Shown here one piece after another: positions 43,478-53,600 of a stretch of 64,000 nt of DNA; the first letter of the stretch is position 1; every line of letters begins with the position of its first letter. Under the pieces are notes generated by a model, which was given only the letters and a program-made list of their open reading frames with translations, was not told where the DNA came from and made no database searches. The DNA is taken from the NCBI GenBank assembly GCA_016719105.1, contig JADKAQ010000022.1:62001-126000 (forward strand), read 5' to 3'. Origin of the DNA: Gemmatimonadota bacterium. GTDB taxonomy: Bacteria > Gemmatimonadota > Gemmatimonadetes > Gemmatimonadales > Gemmatimonadaceae. A program made the position numbers and the translations under genes.

Positions 43478-44638
43478 GTGTCTCCCCGCTCGCTGCTCAC
43501 CCTCTGTTGTGCCGGGCTCCCCGCCATCGCGCTGAGCCTCGGCCAGGCGCGCCCGAGCGCCACGCCATTCACGCGTGCGGAACCCGCGCACGCCGCGCCG
43601 CCGACGCGCACGGACCCCTTCACCCCGCCCGCGTCCTCTCGCGCCCCAGCGCCTACCGCCCGCGCGGCGCAGGACCGCCTCGTCACCATCCGCGTCCTCG
43701 CCGATGCCGACGGGTCGCCGTTGGCCAACGCCGAGGTCATCGATCGGGGGACCGGGGCGCGCGCCCTCACGCGTGAGAACGGGGAGGCGCGCGTGCGACT
43801 CCCGCTGCAGGGCGAACTCCTGCTGCGCGTGCGCCAGCTGGGCTACGCGTATCTCGATCTGACGCTCGAGTGGGCGACGCTCCCGGGCGGCGGGGAGGAG
43901 CCGGTGGTCGTGCGCCTCGCGCGCATCCCCTTTGCCCTCCCCTCGGTCTCCACCACCGCCGCACGCGATTGCCCCCCGATCGACGACAACGTGAAGCCGC
44001 TCGCCTTGTGGGCGCTCGACCAGCTGCGCGAGGGGGCGGAGCGCTACGAGACCTTTCGCCAGGCCTATCCGTTCCGCGTCGAGATCGAACGGAACACCGT
44101 CAGGCGCAATCGCATGGGACAGGTGACGCGCGCCAATCGCTCACGCGAACGCGGCGACTCGGAACGCTGGGGCGATCGCTACACCCCGGGTGCAGTCGTC
44201 GCCCTTCATCCCCTGGGCTTCAGCGTTCCCATCCTCTTCGTGGCCACCCTTGGCGACCCCGCGTTCTGGGATCATCACTGCATCACCACCGCACGGGTGG
44301 AGGGGAGCGATTCGCTGCGGCAGGTGCGGCTCCGCTTTGCCCCCAGCCCGTCGGCCAAGGGGTCCGACTGGGGAGGTGACGCCCTGATGGACTCGTCCAC
44401 GAGCCTGCTGCGACGCATCGAGTTCCACCTTCGGATCAACCAGAAGGACGGGCCGCGACGGTTCGAGGGGTACACCACCTTCCGTTCGCCGTCGTCGCTC
44501 ATCGTCGTCCCGGAAAGCACCTTCGCAATGTGGTGGCGCGCCGAGCCCGACGCGGGGGCCGAATGGGGGCTCCCCGACGTCGTGCAGTTGGTGCGCTCGC
44601 TGGAGATCGAGTACCGGAAGTCGCGGCCGCCGCGCTGA
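43478..44638 (+). CDS. Secreted protein with carboxypeptidase-regulatory-like domain
   Basis: The protein is 386 aa from a GTG at 43478, chosen because it opens a signal-like segment (SPRSLLTLCCAGLPAIALSLG); a GTG at 43430 is the alternative. After a Pro/Thr-rich linker, residues of about 65-140 form a carboxypeptidase-D-regulatory-like sandwich (VTIRVLADADGSPLANAEVIDRG, RALTRENGEARVRLPLQGELLLRVRQLGYAY). The C-terminal 230 residues are unassigned, with several conserved-looking blocks (DCPPIDDNVKPLALWALDQL, HHCITTARVEGSDSLRQVRLRFAP). Such proteins are common in Gemmatimonadota and Bacteroidota envelopes. The exact role is unknown. Confidence 0.7.
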   Translation: MSPRSLLTLCCAGLPAIALSLGQARPSATPFTRAEPAHAAPPTRTDPFTPPASSRAPAPTARAAQDRLVTIRVLADADGSPLANAEVIDRGTGARALTRENGEARVRLPLQGELLLRVRQLGYAYLDLTLEWATLPGGGEEPVVVRLARIPFALPSVSTTAARDCPPIDDNVKPLALWALDQLREGAERYETFRQAYPFRVEIERNTVRRNRMGQVTRANRSRERGDSERWGDRYTPGAVVALHPLGFSVPILFVATLGDPAFWDHHCITTARVEGSDSLRQVRLRFAPSPSAKGSDWGGDALMDSSTSLLRRIEFHLRINQKDGPRRFEGYTTFRSPSSLIVVPESTFAMWWRAEPDAGAEWGLPDVVQLVRSLEIEYRKSRPPR

Positions 44639-44756
44639 CGCGGGCGAACGCCCACGGAGCTGACCCGACGGGCGCCGACCGGCTCTCGCACGACGCGTCG
44701 CAACGCGCCGACCACGCAGCGTCCCTCCGGAGCGGTCGACGAGCTGCCGCAGGCGC

Positions 44757-45323
44757 CTAGTGCGGCGTTCCGCCGTTCTGCTTGCGCAGCCACTGCAGCT
44801 GCTCGCCCAGTGAGAGACCATCCATTGGGACTTCGACCTCGCGCCCCTCGCGCGACAGGAAGTCGAGCAGGAACTCGCGCGCGCGGGCGTTGGCGAGGAC
44901 CAGGACTCGCTCGACACCGGTGAGGTGCGGGGTGAGCTGTTCGATCACGAGCCTGGCCCATTCCCGTCGCGCCGCCGACTCCTTGCGGCTGATCCCCTTG
45001 GCGGTGGGGGTGATGACGGTCTCGGGATCGAGCAGTCCATGCTCCGCCGAGAGCAGGAACCAGATGTCGGCCTCGCGCTCGGCAAAGGTGCACAGTTCCT
45101 TGAACAGCGGCGATTCGAAGACATCGCGCGCCCGCGCCGGCTGTGGGCGCATGGGTCCCGTGCATGAAACGACGGCCAGGCGGCGCCCGGACGTGCCGTC
45201 GCGCGAGCGGCCACTTGGCGGGCCGGCGCCCTGCGCGCCGTCCACGCTGGCGCTCTCGCTCGCCCGGCCGTTGGCCGCGCCGTGCGAGGGCGTCGAATGT
45301 CCGAGGAGATCGTCGTTATGCAA
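44757..45323 (-). CDS. DUF6884-like domain protein
   Basis: The protein is 188 aa. After a low-complexity N-terminus of about 45 residues, the sequence LAVVSCTGPMRPQPARARDVFESPLFKELCTFAE and IWFLLSAEHGLLDPETVI follows the pattern of DUF6884, a small alpha/beta domain found in phage-like and DNA-modification contexts (LVSC, ARDLYxSxLF, LSAKHGLL). No catalytic residues are known to me. The native start may be closer to the conserved part, since the first 40 residues (SHGAANGRASESAS) are not conserved-looking. No mobile-element genes are next to it here. Confidence 0.75.
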   Translation of the reverse strand: MHNDDLLGHSTPSHGAANGRASESASVDGAQGAGPPSGRSRDGTSGRRLAVVSCTGPMRPQPARARDVFESPLFKELCTFAEREADIWFLLSAEHGLLDPETVITPTAKGISRKESAARREWARLVIEQLTPHLTGVERVLVLANARAREFLLDFLSREGREVEVPMDGLSLGEQLQWLRKQNGGTPH

Positions 45324-45888
45324 GCGTCGCTACCGTCGGACGGTGTGAGAAGATTGTGTGACCCTACGAAATTGCAGCAGGCGGTGGTGATCTGTACAGT
45401 CCCGATGTCACCAGTGGCCGGTGATATCGCGTCGCCTCACCGAGCGCTCGAGATGAACGCTGCATGACGCGGGTGACACGGATCGAGGGACCCGCTGCAT
45501 GCGGCTGCAACGTCTCGTGACAACATCGGCCAATCGAACCCGGGATCTTGCGATCGCAACACCGCAACACGCGGTGTAACCGGATGCCTCCCAATGCACG
45601 TTCCACGCCGCCCCGACAAGTGACGGGCGACGCGCGTCATGTCGGGCGTGCGCGACCGGGCCTGGGAATCCCGCACGACGCACCGATGATCAATGCCGCT
45701 GACGGTCGTCCCGGGTCCCGTGGGGTGCCGCGCGTCACCCAAGGGCGAGGCACTCGGCACGTTGGAGGTCGGTTGCGGGATTGCGGGAGGTTCCGGCTTG
45801 CCCCCGTTGAGTGGCCTGCGGTACACTTGCCCCGCGCAGGTCAGCACGCCGTCACGCCCCCGACATCGTCCGCAGGAGGACCGTAGGC
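45324..45888. other. Intergenic region
   Basis: 565 bp between the DUF6884 gene (-) and the DinB gene (+). I see no coding sequence with credible composition. It contains a small perfect hairpin (ACACCGC at 45559-45565 with GCGGTGT at 45571-45577, loop of 5). A stretch around 45530-45545 (TCGAACCCGGGATC) superficially resembles a tRNA T-arm but does not fold as one. AGGAGGA at 45874-45880 is the ribosome-binding site for the DinB gene. Confidence 0.5.
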
Positions 45889-46392
45889 ATGTACACGACC
45901 ATCGACAGCTTCCTGGCGAACTGGGCCTACGAGGCCGAGACCACCCAGAAGATCCTCGACACGCTCACCGACGCCTCGTTAGGGACGTCCGCCGTCCCCG
46001 ACGGGCGCACCATCGGTCGCCTGGCCTGGCACATTGCCCAGACCATTCCCGAGATGATGGGTCATACGGGGTTGCAGGTGGCGGGGCCCGGCGAACGCGA
46101 GGCCGTTCCGGCTCAGGCTGCCGACATCGCCAGCGGCTATCGCACCGCCGCCGCGGCGCTCCCGGAGCAACTCCGCGCGCAGTGGAATGACGCGAGTCTG
46201 CAGCAGATGGACAACATGTACGGGGAGCAGTGGTCGCGCGCCATGACGTTGCAGGCGCTGGTGGCGCATCAGATCCATCATCGTGGTCAGCTCACCGTCC
46301 TCATGCGTATTGCCGGCCTCCCCGTCCATGGCGTGTACGGCCCGGCGAAGGAGGACTGGGCCAAGATGGGGATGGAGCCGCCACCGATCTGA
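45889..46392 (+). CDS. DinB-family four-helix protein
   Basis: The protein is 167 aa. The ATG at 45889 lies 8 nt after a strong AGGAGGA. The sequence is all-helical and matches the DinB/YfiT-like metal-binding fold: a first helix with TIDSFLANWAYEAETTQKIL, then GRLAWHIAQTIPEM and the second site HQIHHRGQLTVLMRIAGL. The histidines (AWH, HQIHH) are the expected divalent-metal ligands. Members include bacillithiol transferases and mycothiol-dependent enzymes, so a thiol transferase or detoxification role is plausible. No partner gene is adjacent. Confidence 0.9.
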   Translation: MYTTIDSFLANWAYEAETTQKILDTLTDASLGTSAVPDGRTIGRLAWHIAQTIPEMMGHTGLQVAGPGEREAVPAQAADIASGYRTAAAALPEQLRAQWNDASLQQMDNMYGEQWSRAMTLQALVAHQIHHRGQLTVLMRIAGLPVHGVYGPAKEDWAKMGMEPPPI

Positions 46393-46451
46393 CGCTCCTG
46401 CGTCGCGTCAACGGGGCGCCCGTTCGGCGGCCCCGGCCGTGAGCGGGTCGC

Positions 46452-48365
46452 CTAACGCAGCGGCCGTGCAGCGCTGGTGCGCTCGACGAAGACGACACCG
46501 TCGAACTCCAGCGGCATCACCGCGCGGATCTCGAATCCGTAGTCGTACGCCGCGTAGCCGATGTGGCGAATGGGGCGCGGTTGCCAGAGCCAGCTGCCAC
46601 GCTGGTCGTGCTCCGGGACACGCACGTCGGCCACGAGCCCGACGCTCCCCCGCGCGCGGGGGAGCGTCGCCAGCAACGCCTCGACGCTCCCCGGCGGCGC
46701 CGGATAGGCAGCGGCGGCAATCATCTCATGGTCGGCGAGGCCGCGCGTGGCCCGGTACGCACCGGCGCGCGTGAGAAACGAAAAGGCGCGATAGTCGTAG
46801 CCATAGGTGCGCTTGAGGTGCGCGCCCATCTGCGCCCCGGCATTGAACGAGCGGCGGCGATCGCCACCATGGCTCACGTGCACGTCGTGCGCCCAGACCA
46901 CCGCGCGTGACGTGGGGTAGAGGGTGCGCATCGCCCAGTCGAGGTTGGCCGCCATGAGCGAGTCGCGGTCCGGGGAGTTGAGCGATCGGTTGAGCGACGC
47001 GGCCTGCCGCAGGAGGTCGGCCGAATGCACGGCCCACTCCACCGCGATGGTGTCGCGATGCGAGCGCGCGACCGACAGCCATCCCGCGCGCCGTGCCGAT
47101 GCCTCCTGCCACAGCGAGTCCGCAGCGGCGAGCCACGCCGCGCGCGCCGAGTCTGGGGCGTTAGGCATCACGAACGACGGCTGTGCGCGGTAGGCGCTCG
47201 TGAGTGCACGCACGCGTCCCTCCCATGCCGGCGCCACGCGGCGGGCGAACGCGTCCAGCGAGTCGCCCGGGGTCCAATGGTCCTGCATGTCGTATCCGAT
47301 GAAGCGCACGCGGCGCTGAGGATTCGCGTCGTTGTGGGCGCGCATCCACTCCACCAGTCCCAGCATCTCCTCCGTATTCCAGACTCGGAACAGGACCCGC
47401 ATGGCATCGCGCGCCGTGCCGGGTCCCCCCAGCACGAAGGCGTTGAGCGTCTCGACCGCCAGTTGGTTGGCCTCGATGGCAAAGACGTCGAAGCCCATGT
47501 CACGCGCGAGGTGCGCCAGGAGTCGATGCTTGGCGACAAAGAACTCTCGCGTCCCGTGTGTCGACTCACCAAGCCCGACGAGCCGCGCGTTGCCCACGAT
47601 TCGGGAGACGAGCGCAAGATCGGGGTCGAGCGCGGCGACCCGGCGCCCGGCGTGGCGGTCCCTGGAGATGGGGCTGAGCGTGGAGATCGGGGCCGTGCGC
47701 CGCGCCAACCAGGCGCGCTGCGCAGCGGTGACCGCGGCGGTGTGGCCTGGCAGCTCGGTGATCCGGAGGCCGTCGAGATCGAGGGTGATGGCGTCGAACC
47801 AGGCGGTCCCGCTCCCGCGTACCCCAACCATGAGGACGATCGAGTGGATCGTCGCGTCGTCGGGGACACGCACGGCGAGGTCGAACGATCGCCAACCCGA
47901 GTCGACGGCCGCGTCGTGCAGCACCATGGAGTCGCCGGCCGGAACGACGCGATCACCCCACGCCTCGAGATGCACCGAGGCCGCTCCGCGCAGCCCTTGC
48001 GCGCGCACACTCCCACGCAGTCGCAACGCCCGGCCGCGCGTGACCTCGGCGGGGAGCTGCAACATCAGCATGCGGGGTGGCGCCAGCGCGCCCGTGTCGG
48101 CCGCCACCACCCGCAGGCTGAAGCGCCCTTCCGCGCGGACCGTCGAGTCGAGCGTGAAGCTCGCCGGAGCGCCCGGGGCGAACGCCGACCAACCTAACGA
48201 CCACCCCCACGGGCGATCGGCGTAGGCGACGCTGGGTCGGTCGAAGCCGAGGTTGAGGGGTTGCTGGGCGTGCGCCACCGTGCCACGCACGCCCACGAGG
48301 GGAGCGATGGCCAGCGCGGCGTAGGCGAAACAGCGAATCCGTGCGGCGAGTCGGGGAGGCGGCAT
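46452..48365 (-). CDS. Secreted erythromycin-esterase-family protein
   Basis: The protein is 637 aa from the ATG at 48365, which begins a signal peptide (MPPPRLAARIRCFAYAALAI, cleavage near VAHAQ). Residues of about 30-190 are a beta-sandwich (FTLDSTVRAEGRFSLRVVA, RGRALRLRGSVRAQGLRGAASVHLEAWG) resembling a carbohydrate-binding-type module. Residues of about 230-637 are the erythromycin-esterase fold: VGLGESTHGTREFF, FDVFAIEAN, FIGYDMQDHW, VVWAHDVHVSHGG and MGAHLKRTYG, with the conserved His and Glu residues of EreA/EreB-like enzymes. Relatives outside resistance plasmids rarely act on macrolides; the fused sandwich suggests a surface hydrolase. The stop is part of a CGTTAGG motif. Confidence 0.88.
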   Translation of the reverse strand: MPPPRLAARIRCFAYAALAIAPLVGVRGTVAHAQQPLNLGFDRPSVAYADRPWGWSLGWSAFAPGAPASFTLDSTVRAEGRFSLRVVAADTGALAPPRMLMLQLPAEVTRGRALRLRGSVRAQGLRGAASVHLEAWGDRVVPAGDSMVLHDAAVDSGWRSFDLAVRVPDDATIHSIVLMVGVRGSGTAWFDAITLDLDGLRITELPGHTAAVTAAQRAWLARRTAPISTLSPISRDRHAGRRVAALDPDLALVSRIVGNARLVGLGESTHGTREFFVAKHRLLAHLARDMGFDVFAIEANQLAVETLNAFVLGGPGTARDAMRVLFRVWNTEEMLGLVEWMRAHNDANPQRRVRFIGYDMQDHWTPGDSLDAFARRVAPAWEGRVRALTSAYRAQPSFVMPNAPDSARAAWLAAADSLWQEASARRAGWLSVARSHRDTIAVEWAVHSADLLRQAASLNRSLNSPDRDSLMAANLDWAMRTLYPTSRAVVWAHDVHVSHGGDRRRSFNAGAQMGAHLKRTYGYDYRAFSFLTRAGAYRATRGLADHEMIAAAAYPAPPGSVEALLATLPRARGSVGLVADVRVPEHDQRGSWLWQPRPIRHIGYAAYDYGFEIRAVMPLEFDGVVFVERTSAARPLR

Positions 48366-48471
48366 GACGTGCCGGATTGGACAGCGTGTCGACAGAAATC
48401 GTTGCGCGGAGCGCGACCTGCGACGCAGCACCCCCATCGGGTGCTCGGTGCGGTCGCGCCCGGGCACGGGT

Positions 48472-50172
48472 TCACGGGTTCGGCACGACCTTGCCTCCAC
48501 TCATCCGCGCGCGCTCGCTCGCCACGTACGACTCCACCTCACGCAGCAGCGCCTGTGCGTCGAAGATCTCGCCGGCCTTGATGGTCCAGGCCACGCCGCC
48601 GCTCTTCCACTGCTCGTCGCGGGGGACGAGGCCGTAGACGCCGTAACCGCGGCCGTACATCACCTTGAAGTTCTCGATCGGGTTGCCATTGATCACGGCG
48701 AGGTCGGCGGCGCAGCCCACGCGAATGCCGCAGAGCGTCTCCATGCCTAACGCCTTGGTAGCGTTGGTGGTGGCCACGCGAATGACGTCGATGGGGTGCA
48801 GCCCCGACTCCTGCAGCAGCTCCAGTTCGCGGATGAGGGCGATCCCGCCGATGCCGGGCTCGTCGCTCCCGGCGGTGAGGAGCCCGCCGCGTGCGTGATA
48901 CTCGCGGATCCACTTCATCCAGATGGTGAAGTTCTTCTTCCAGTTGATCTCGTCGGCGGTCGACCACTCGCGCTTGAAGGCACCGTGGATGGACGAATCC
49001 GGGCCGGCGGCGACTTCACTTGGGTGCACGAGCGTCTCGCGCACCGGCATCCCCAGCTTGCGCCAGATGTCGCGGTTGTCCTCGTACGTGGCCATCGTCG
49101 GGTCCCAGTTGGTCCCGTTCTTGATCATCTGGTCGATGACCTTGGAGATCCGTTCGGGTTCCTTGTCGGCCTCGGCCCACAGGTTGCCGGCAAAGCGGAA
49201 GCGATCGAGCTCGTCCCAGTAGTTGTAGTCGGCGGGGAAGTTCTGCGACCCCTTGAGCGCGGCATCGGGGATCCCGTACCAGTGCTCGATGGAGCGCACG
49301 CCGGCGTTGGAGGCGACGAGGGCATCGCTCTCCGACACCTTGAGGTCCACCATGGTGGGGAGTCCGAGCTTCTTCCCCTCATCGACCGCGGCCTCCATGA
49401 CGTCGGGGTAGTGTCCCGGGCTCTTGGAGATCTTGATGCAGTCGGCGCCTAACGTCTTGAATTCCCGCACCATCGCCCGGGCCTTGTCGGGGGTGTTGCC
49501 GATGTCCCAGCGGCGCAGCGGGAGCGGCCATCGCTGGCAGAGGACGAGGCGTGGGGCCACCATGGCGTGGGCGGCGCTCTGCGCGCGGTGGTCGGCCATC
49601 AGCTTGAGCCCGCCCCCGGTGCCGGCGTCGCGCACCGTGGTGATCCCGTGCCCGAGGTACAGGCGATATGCGTAGGCGAGCCCCTGCGGCCCCAGGTCCG
49701 AACGGAGGGGAGGGAGGTGCGCATGCATCTCCACGAGCCCGGGAATGACGTACTTCCCTTTGGCGTCGATGACCACGTCGCCGGTGGGGCGCTGGTAGTT
49801 GGGGCCATAGCCGGCGGCGTTGACCGCGTCCTGGAGCACGACGTCGGTGATGATGCCGTTCTCGATGATGATGTCGACGGGCCCTTCCGGGGGCATTCCG
49901 CGGTTGGTCCCCGGCGACCCGCGCCCGCTCACGATCGTCGCGTTGCGGATGACGACCCGGTTGCCGCGCACGCCGCGGGTGGTGCCGAGTGGGAGGGTGC
50001 CCGGTCCGTTGTTGGGGACGAGGATGTTCTCGCGCCCCTGTGCCAGCGCGGGGGCGACGGCCATCGCGGTGGCGATCGTTGCAGCGGCGATGGCGGTGGC
50101 CCAGGTCATCGACCGCGGCGTCATCGGCGACGCGAGTGGAGCCTTGGCAACGAGCGAACGGGGGTGCGACAT
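48472..50172 (-). CDS. Secreted amidohydrolase-family protein
   Basis: The protein is 566 aa with a signal peptide (MTWATAIAAATIATAMAVA, cleavage after ALAQG; an earlier ATG adds about 20 residues). It has the metal-dependent amidohydrolase fold: GLVEMHAHLPP (HxH), the carboxylated-lysine region DCIKISKSPGHYP, VRSIEHWYG, and the catalytic Asp in LLTAGSDEPG. The barrel is bracketed by the usual small beta-sandwich (VVIRNATIVSGRG at the N-terminus, ADLAVINGNPIENFKVMYG at the C-terminus). Substrates of this group include cyclic amides and short peptides. It is divergent from the TolB-amidohydrolase gene at 50697. Confidence 0.92.
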   Translation of the reverse strand: MSHPRSLVAKAPLASPMTPRSMTWATAIAAATIATAMAVAPALAQGRENILVPNNGPGTLPLGTTRGVRGNRVVIRNATIVSGRGSPGTNRGMPPEGPVDIIIENGIITDVVLQDAVNAAGYGPNYQRPTGDVVIDAKGKYVIPGLVEMHAHLPPLRSDLGPQGLAYAYRLYLGHGITTVRDAGTGGGLKLMADHRAQSAAHAMVAPRLVLCQRWPLPLRRWDIGNTPDKARAMVREFKTLGADCIKISKSPGHYPDVMEAAVDEGKKLGLPTMVDLKVSESDALVASNAGVRSIEHWYGIPDAALKGSQNFPADYNYWDELDRFRFAGNLWAEADKEPERISKVIDQMIKNGTNWDPTMATYEDNRDIWRKLGMPVRETLVHPSEVAAGPDSSIHGAFKREWSTADEINWKKNFTIWMKWIREYHARGGLLTAGSDEPGIGGIALIRELELLQESGLHPIDVIRVATTNATKALGMETLCGIRVGCAADLAVINGNPIENFKVMYGRGYGVYGLVPRDEQWKSGGVAWTIKAGEIFDAQALLREVESYVASERARMSGGKVVPNP

Positions 50173-50696
50173 GAGAGCACGAGTCCGGAGGAGTGGTGGC
50201 GCGACCGCTCCATCCTACGTCTGATCGCCGCCCCGCGCACGTCCTCCATCCCTCTGCACCTTCACGGCGCGACGGTGCGGGGGTGCCGAGCGCTCCCGCG
50301 TGGCGGGCAGCCTGTGACCGCACGAGTACCCCATATGGCCCCCCGCCCGTCCCCATCGTCGCTCGCGTGCTCGCGAGGGCTGCGGCACGTGACAAACTCC
50401 TGCGTGGTGGCATTCGCCGGGTGCCCGCTGCCTAACGTCGACACTCGGAAGACCATCGCATCGGGCGCTGAAGCCCGGTCCGCCGCCAGCGCGCGGCTTG
50501 GGTTCTCCTCCGTGAACCCCCGTGTCCCCTCCGTGAACCTCCGTGTCAGGCTTTCAGACAGCAAGACACGGAGGTTCACGGAGGTATCACGGGGGTTACC
50601 GTGTGCGGGGCCGGGGGAGTGCGCGCGGGTGGCATTACGCATCGGGAAGACGGGCGGTATTGTCTTGGGCTTCTGACACCTCACTGGAACTGCGCC
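50173..50696. other. Divergent intergenic region containing a dispersed repeat
   Basis: 524 bp between two divergent amidohydrolase genes. No coding sequence is evident. It contains a CCTAACG motif (50431-50437) and, from 50504 to 50597, the palindromic repeat listed separately. Promoters for both genes must lie here, but I find no convincing -35/-10 pair. Confidence 0.5.
50504..50597. repeat. Dispersed palindromic repeat (copy 1)
   Basis: A perfect 20-bp inverted repeat, CCTCCGTGAACCTCCGTGTC (50528-50547) with its complement at 50565-50584, flanks a 17-nt loop. An extra half-copy of the same unit lies at the left (50509-50527) and a degenerate one at the right. The same 20-mer recurs at 59251-59270. 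The element looks like a REP/MITE-type intergenic repeat. Confidence 0.8.
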
Positions 50697-53600
50697 ATGC
50701 GATCGTTCGCCCGCCACGCCTCGCTCGCCCTCGTGGCGACCCTCGCCGCCTCGCCCTCGTTCGCCCAGCAGCCCGCGACGTGGGACGTCACGCAGCCGCG
50801 CGGCACGACCCGCGAGATCGACTTCACCACCACCGAAGGGACTTGGATGTCGGTCGACGTCTCGCCCGATGGCCAGTGGCTCGTCTTCGATCTGCTCGGC
50901 CACATCTATCGAATGCCGGCCAGCGGCGGTGAGGCGGTCGCCCTGACGCAAGCGAGCGGGATCGCCATCAATACGCACCCGCGCATCTCTCCCGACGGAA
51001 AGCTCATCGCCTTCATCAGCGACCGGCGGGGACAGAACAACCTGTGGGTGATGAACGCCGACGGGAGCAACCCGCGCCCCATCTTCACCGACCTGTACGT
51101 GCGTGCCGTGACCCCCGCGTGGAGCGCCGACGGCGACTACATCGTCGTGCAGCGCAGCCAGCTGCCTAACGCTGGCGCCCCGGGTGGCGGCGGGATCTGG
51201 ATGTACCACAAGGACGGCGGCGCCGGCGTCGAACTCCTCCCCGGGAGCAAGCAGCCGGCGTCGTGGCCCTCGCTCTCGCGCGACGGGAAGTACCTCTACT
51301 TCCAGGTCACCAACCAGGGTTCCCAGCTCGCGGGTTACGGTGGGCGCGGCGACTTCCTCTCCGGCTCGGCGCAGGTCCGCCGGATGGAGATCCGCACGGG
51401 TGACATCTCGGCGGTCTCCTATGGCGAGCAGCAACAGCAGGTGCAGGCCTCGTCGGGCGGCATGGGGGCGCCAGAAGTCTCGCCCGACGGCAAGTGGCTC
51501 GCCTTCGTGCGCCGCATCCCCGACGGCACCATCTCCTGGAAGGGGCACACCTTTGGCCCGCGCTCGGCGCTCTGGTTGCGCAACCTCGAGACCGGGCACG
51601 AGCGCCTCGTCATGGATCCGGTCGAGCAGGACATCTTCGAGGGGGGCAAGGTGCTGCGTCCCTTCCCCGGGTACTCCTGGAGCCGGGACGGCAAGGCGAT
51701 CTACCTCACGCAGGGCGGAAAGCTCCGCCGGCTCGACGTGGCCAGTGGTGTCGTCACCACGATTCCATTCACGGCGCGCGTGAAGCGGACGATCTCGCAG
51801 CTCGCCAACTTCCAGGTGCAGGACACGAGCGCGTCCTTCCCCGTGCGTTTCACGCGGTGGGCCAGCGCATCGCCCGATGGCAAGCGTCTCGCCTTCCAGG
51901 CCGTGGGGCGCGTCTGGGTCATGGACCTGCCACAGGGGACGCCCAAGCGTGTGACCACCGACGCGTTCACCCCGTTCGAGTATGCCCCGGCGTGGAGCCC
52001 CGATGGCCAGTGGCTCGCCTTCACCAGCTGGGACGATACGGTGAGCGCGCACCTGTGGAAGGTGCGTGCGGCTGGCGGGACTCCCGAGCGACTCACGCGT
52101 GAGGCGGGGGAGTATATCCATCCGTCGTGGAGCGCCGACGGCCGCGAGATCGTGCTGGCGCGCGGGGCAGGAGAATCGCGGCACGGGCGTGGCGTCGTCT
52201 GGAACCAGTACTGGGACGTGGTGCGCGTCAGCAGTGCCGGCGTTGCGTCTGGCGGGGAGGCGCAGTTCGTCACCCGCGTGACCAACAATGGCGACGCGAG
52301 CGCGGGGAGCGCCTTCAACTCCATCCGCAACCAGATCGTTCGTCCGGCGTACGGCCCCGATGGACGGATCTTCTACCTGCAGCTGTTCAGTACCGGGCCC
52401 AGCACCGAGAGCACGCTGTACTCGGTCCGCCCCGATGGCAGCGACCGGCGCGCGCATGTGTCGTTTCCGCTGGCCGACGAAGCCATGGTCAGCCCCGACG
52501 GCAAGTGGCTCGCCTTCCAGGAGAGCGATAACGTCTGGGTCACGCCGTTTGTCGCGGGGGGGAGCGGCGGCACCCCCATTCGCATCGATCGCAACCGTCC
52601 CAAGCTCCCCGCCACCCGCCTGACGAGCACCGGTGGTCTCTTCCCGACGTGGCGCAACGACTCCACGCTCGACTACGGCAGCGCGGACCGCTTCTTCTCG
52701 TATCGCCCGGCCTCGAAGCGCGCCGACACCACGCGCATCGCCCTCAACATCCCGAAGGACGTTCCCGCGGGGACGGTCGCCTTCACCAACGCCCGACTGG
52801 TGACGCTCAACAAGCGCGCCGTGGTGAACGGGACGCTGGTCGTGCGCGGCAACCGCATCGCCTGCGTGGGGCGCTGCAGCGTCCCGGCCGGCGCGCGTGT
52901 CTTCAACGCCAGCGGCAAGACGATCATCCCCGGCTTCATCGACGTGCACGCGCACAACTATCGCGAGCATCGCGGGATCATCCCCCAGCACAACTACGAG
53001 GGCTCGATCTTCCTCTCGTACGGGATCACCTCCACGATGGACCCGTCGATGTGGTCGCAGAACCTCTTTCCCACCGCGGAGATGGTCGAGGCGGGGACGA
53101 TCGTCGGCTCACGCGTCTTCACCACCGGCGATCCGCTCTACGCCGGCGACGGCTCGCGCCAGGAGAACTTCGCCACGCCGGAACTCGCCGAGGCGGGGAT
53201 CGTGAAGCTCAAGCAGTGGGGGGCGGTCTCGCTCAAGCAGTACCAGCAGCCGCGCCGCGACCAGCGCCAGTGGGTCATGGAAGCGGCGCGCAAGCACCAG
53301 ATCCAGGTGACCTCGGAGAACGGTGACCTGGAGTACACGTTAGGCATGATCATGGACGGGCACACCGGCTTCGAGCACCCCCTCTCGTACACGCCGCTCT
53401 ACTCCGACGTGACGACGTTCTTCGGGAAGGCGCAGGCGACCTACTCCCCCACCTTCATGGTCGGCGGCCCCGGCCCGTGGAACGAGGAGTACTGGTACCA
53501 GGAGAGCGAGACGTGGAAGGACGCCAAGACGCGTCGCTGGATGCCGTGGGTCCAGTACATCCCGCAGGGACGTCGCGTGATGAAGCGCCCCGCGACCGAC

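Noticed and set aside
42637..43770. 377-codon open frame on the minus strand covering the tandem repeats
   Set aside because: It consists largely of translated repeats (THTRTCTHAPAH-type) and overlaps the 3' end of nothing conserved; no start signal.
44757..45323. DUF6884 gene as evidence of a defence island or prophage
   Set aside because: The domain occurs in such contexts, but no restriction, integrase, phage or toxin gene lies near it in this window.
45525..45550. Possible tRNA T-arm (GAACCCGGGATC)
   Set aside because: The flanking bases do not form a T-stem, acceptor stem or anticodon arm on either strand.
46452..48365. Acquired macrolide-resistance gene
   Set aside because: Composition matches its neighbours, it is secreted with an extra domain, and no mobile element flanks it.
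50262..52991. 909-codon open frame on the minus strand opposite the TolB-amidohydrolase gene
   Set aside because: It spans the palindromic repeat and the start of a well-supported gene and reads as low-complexity sequence.
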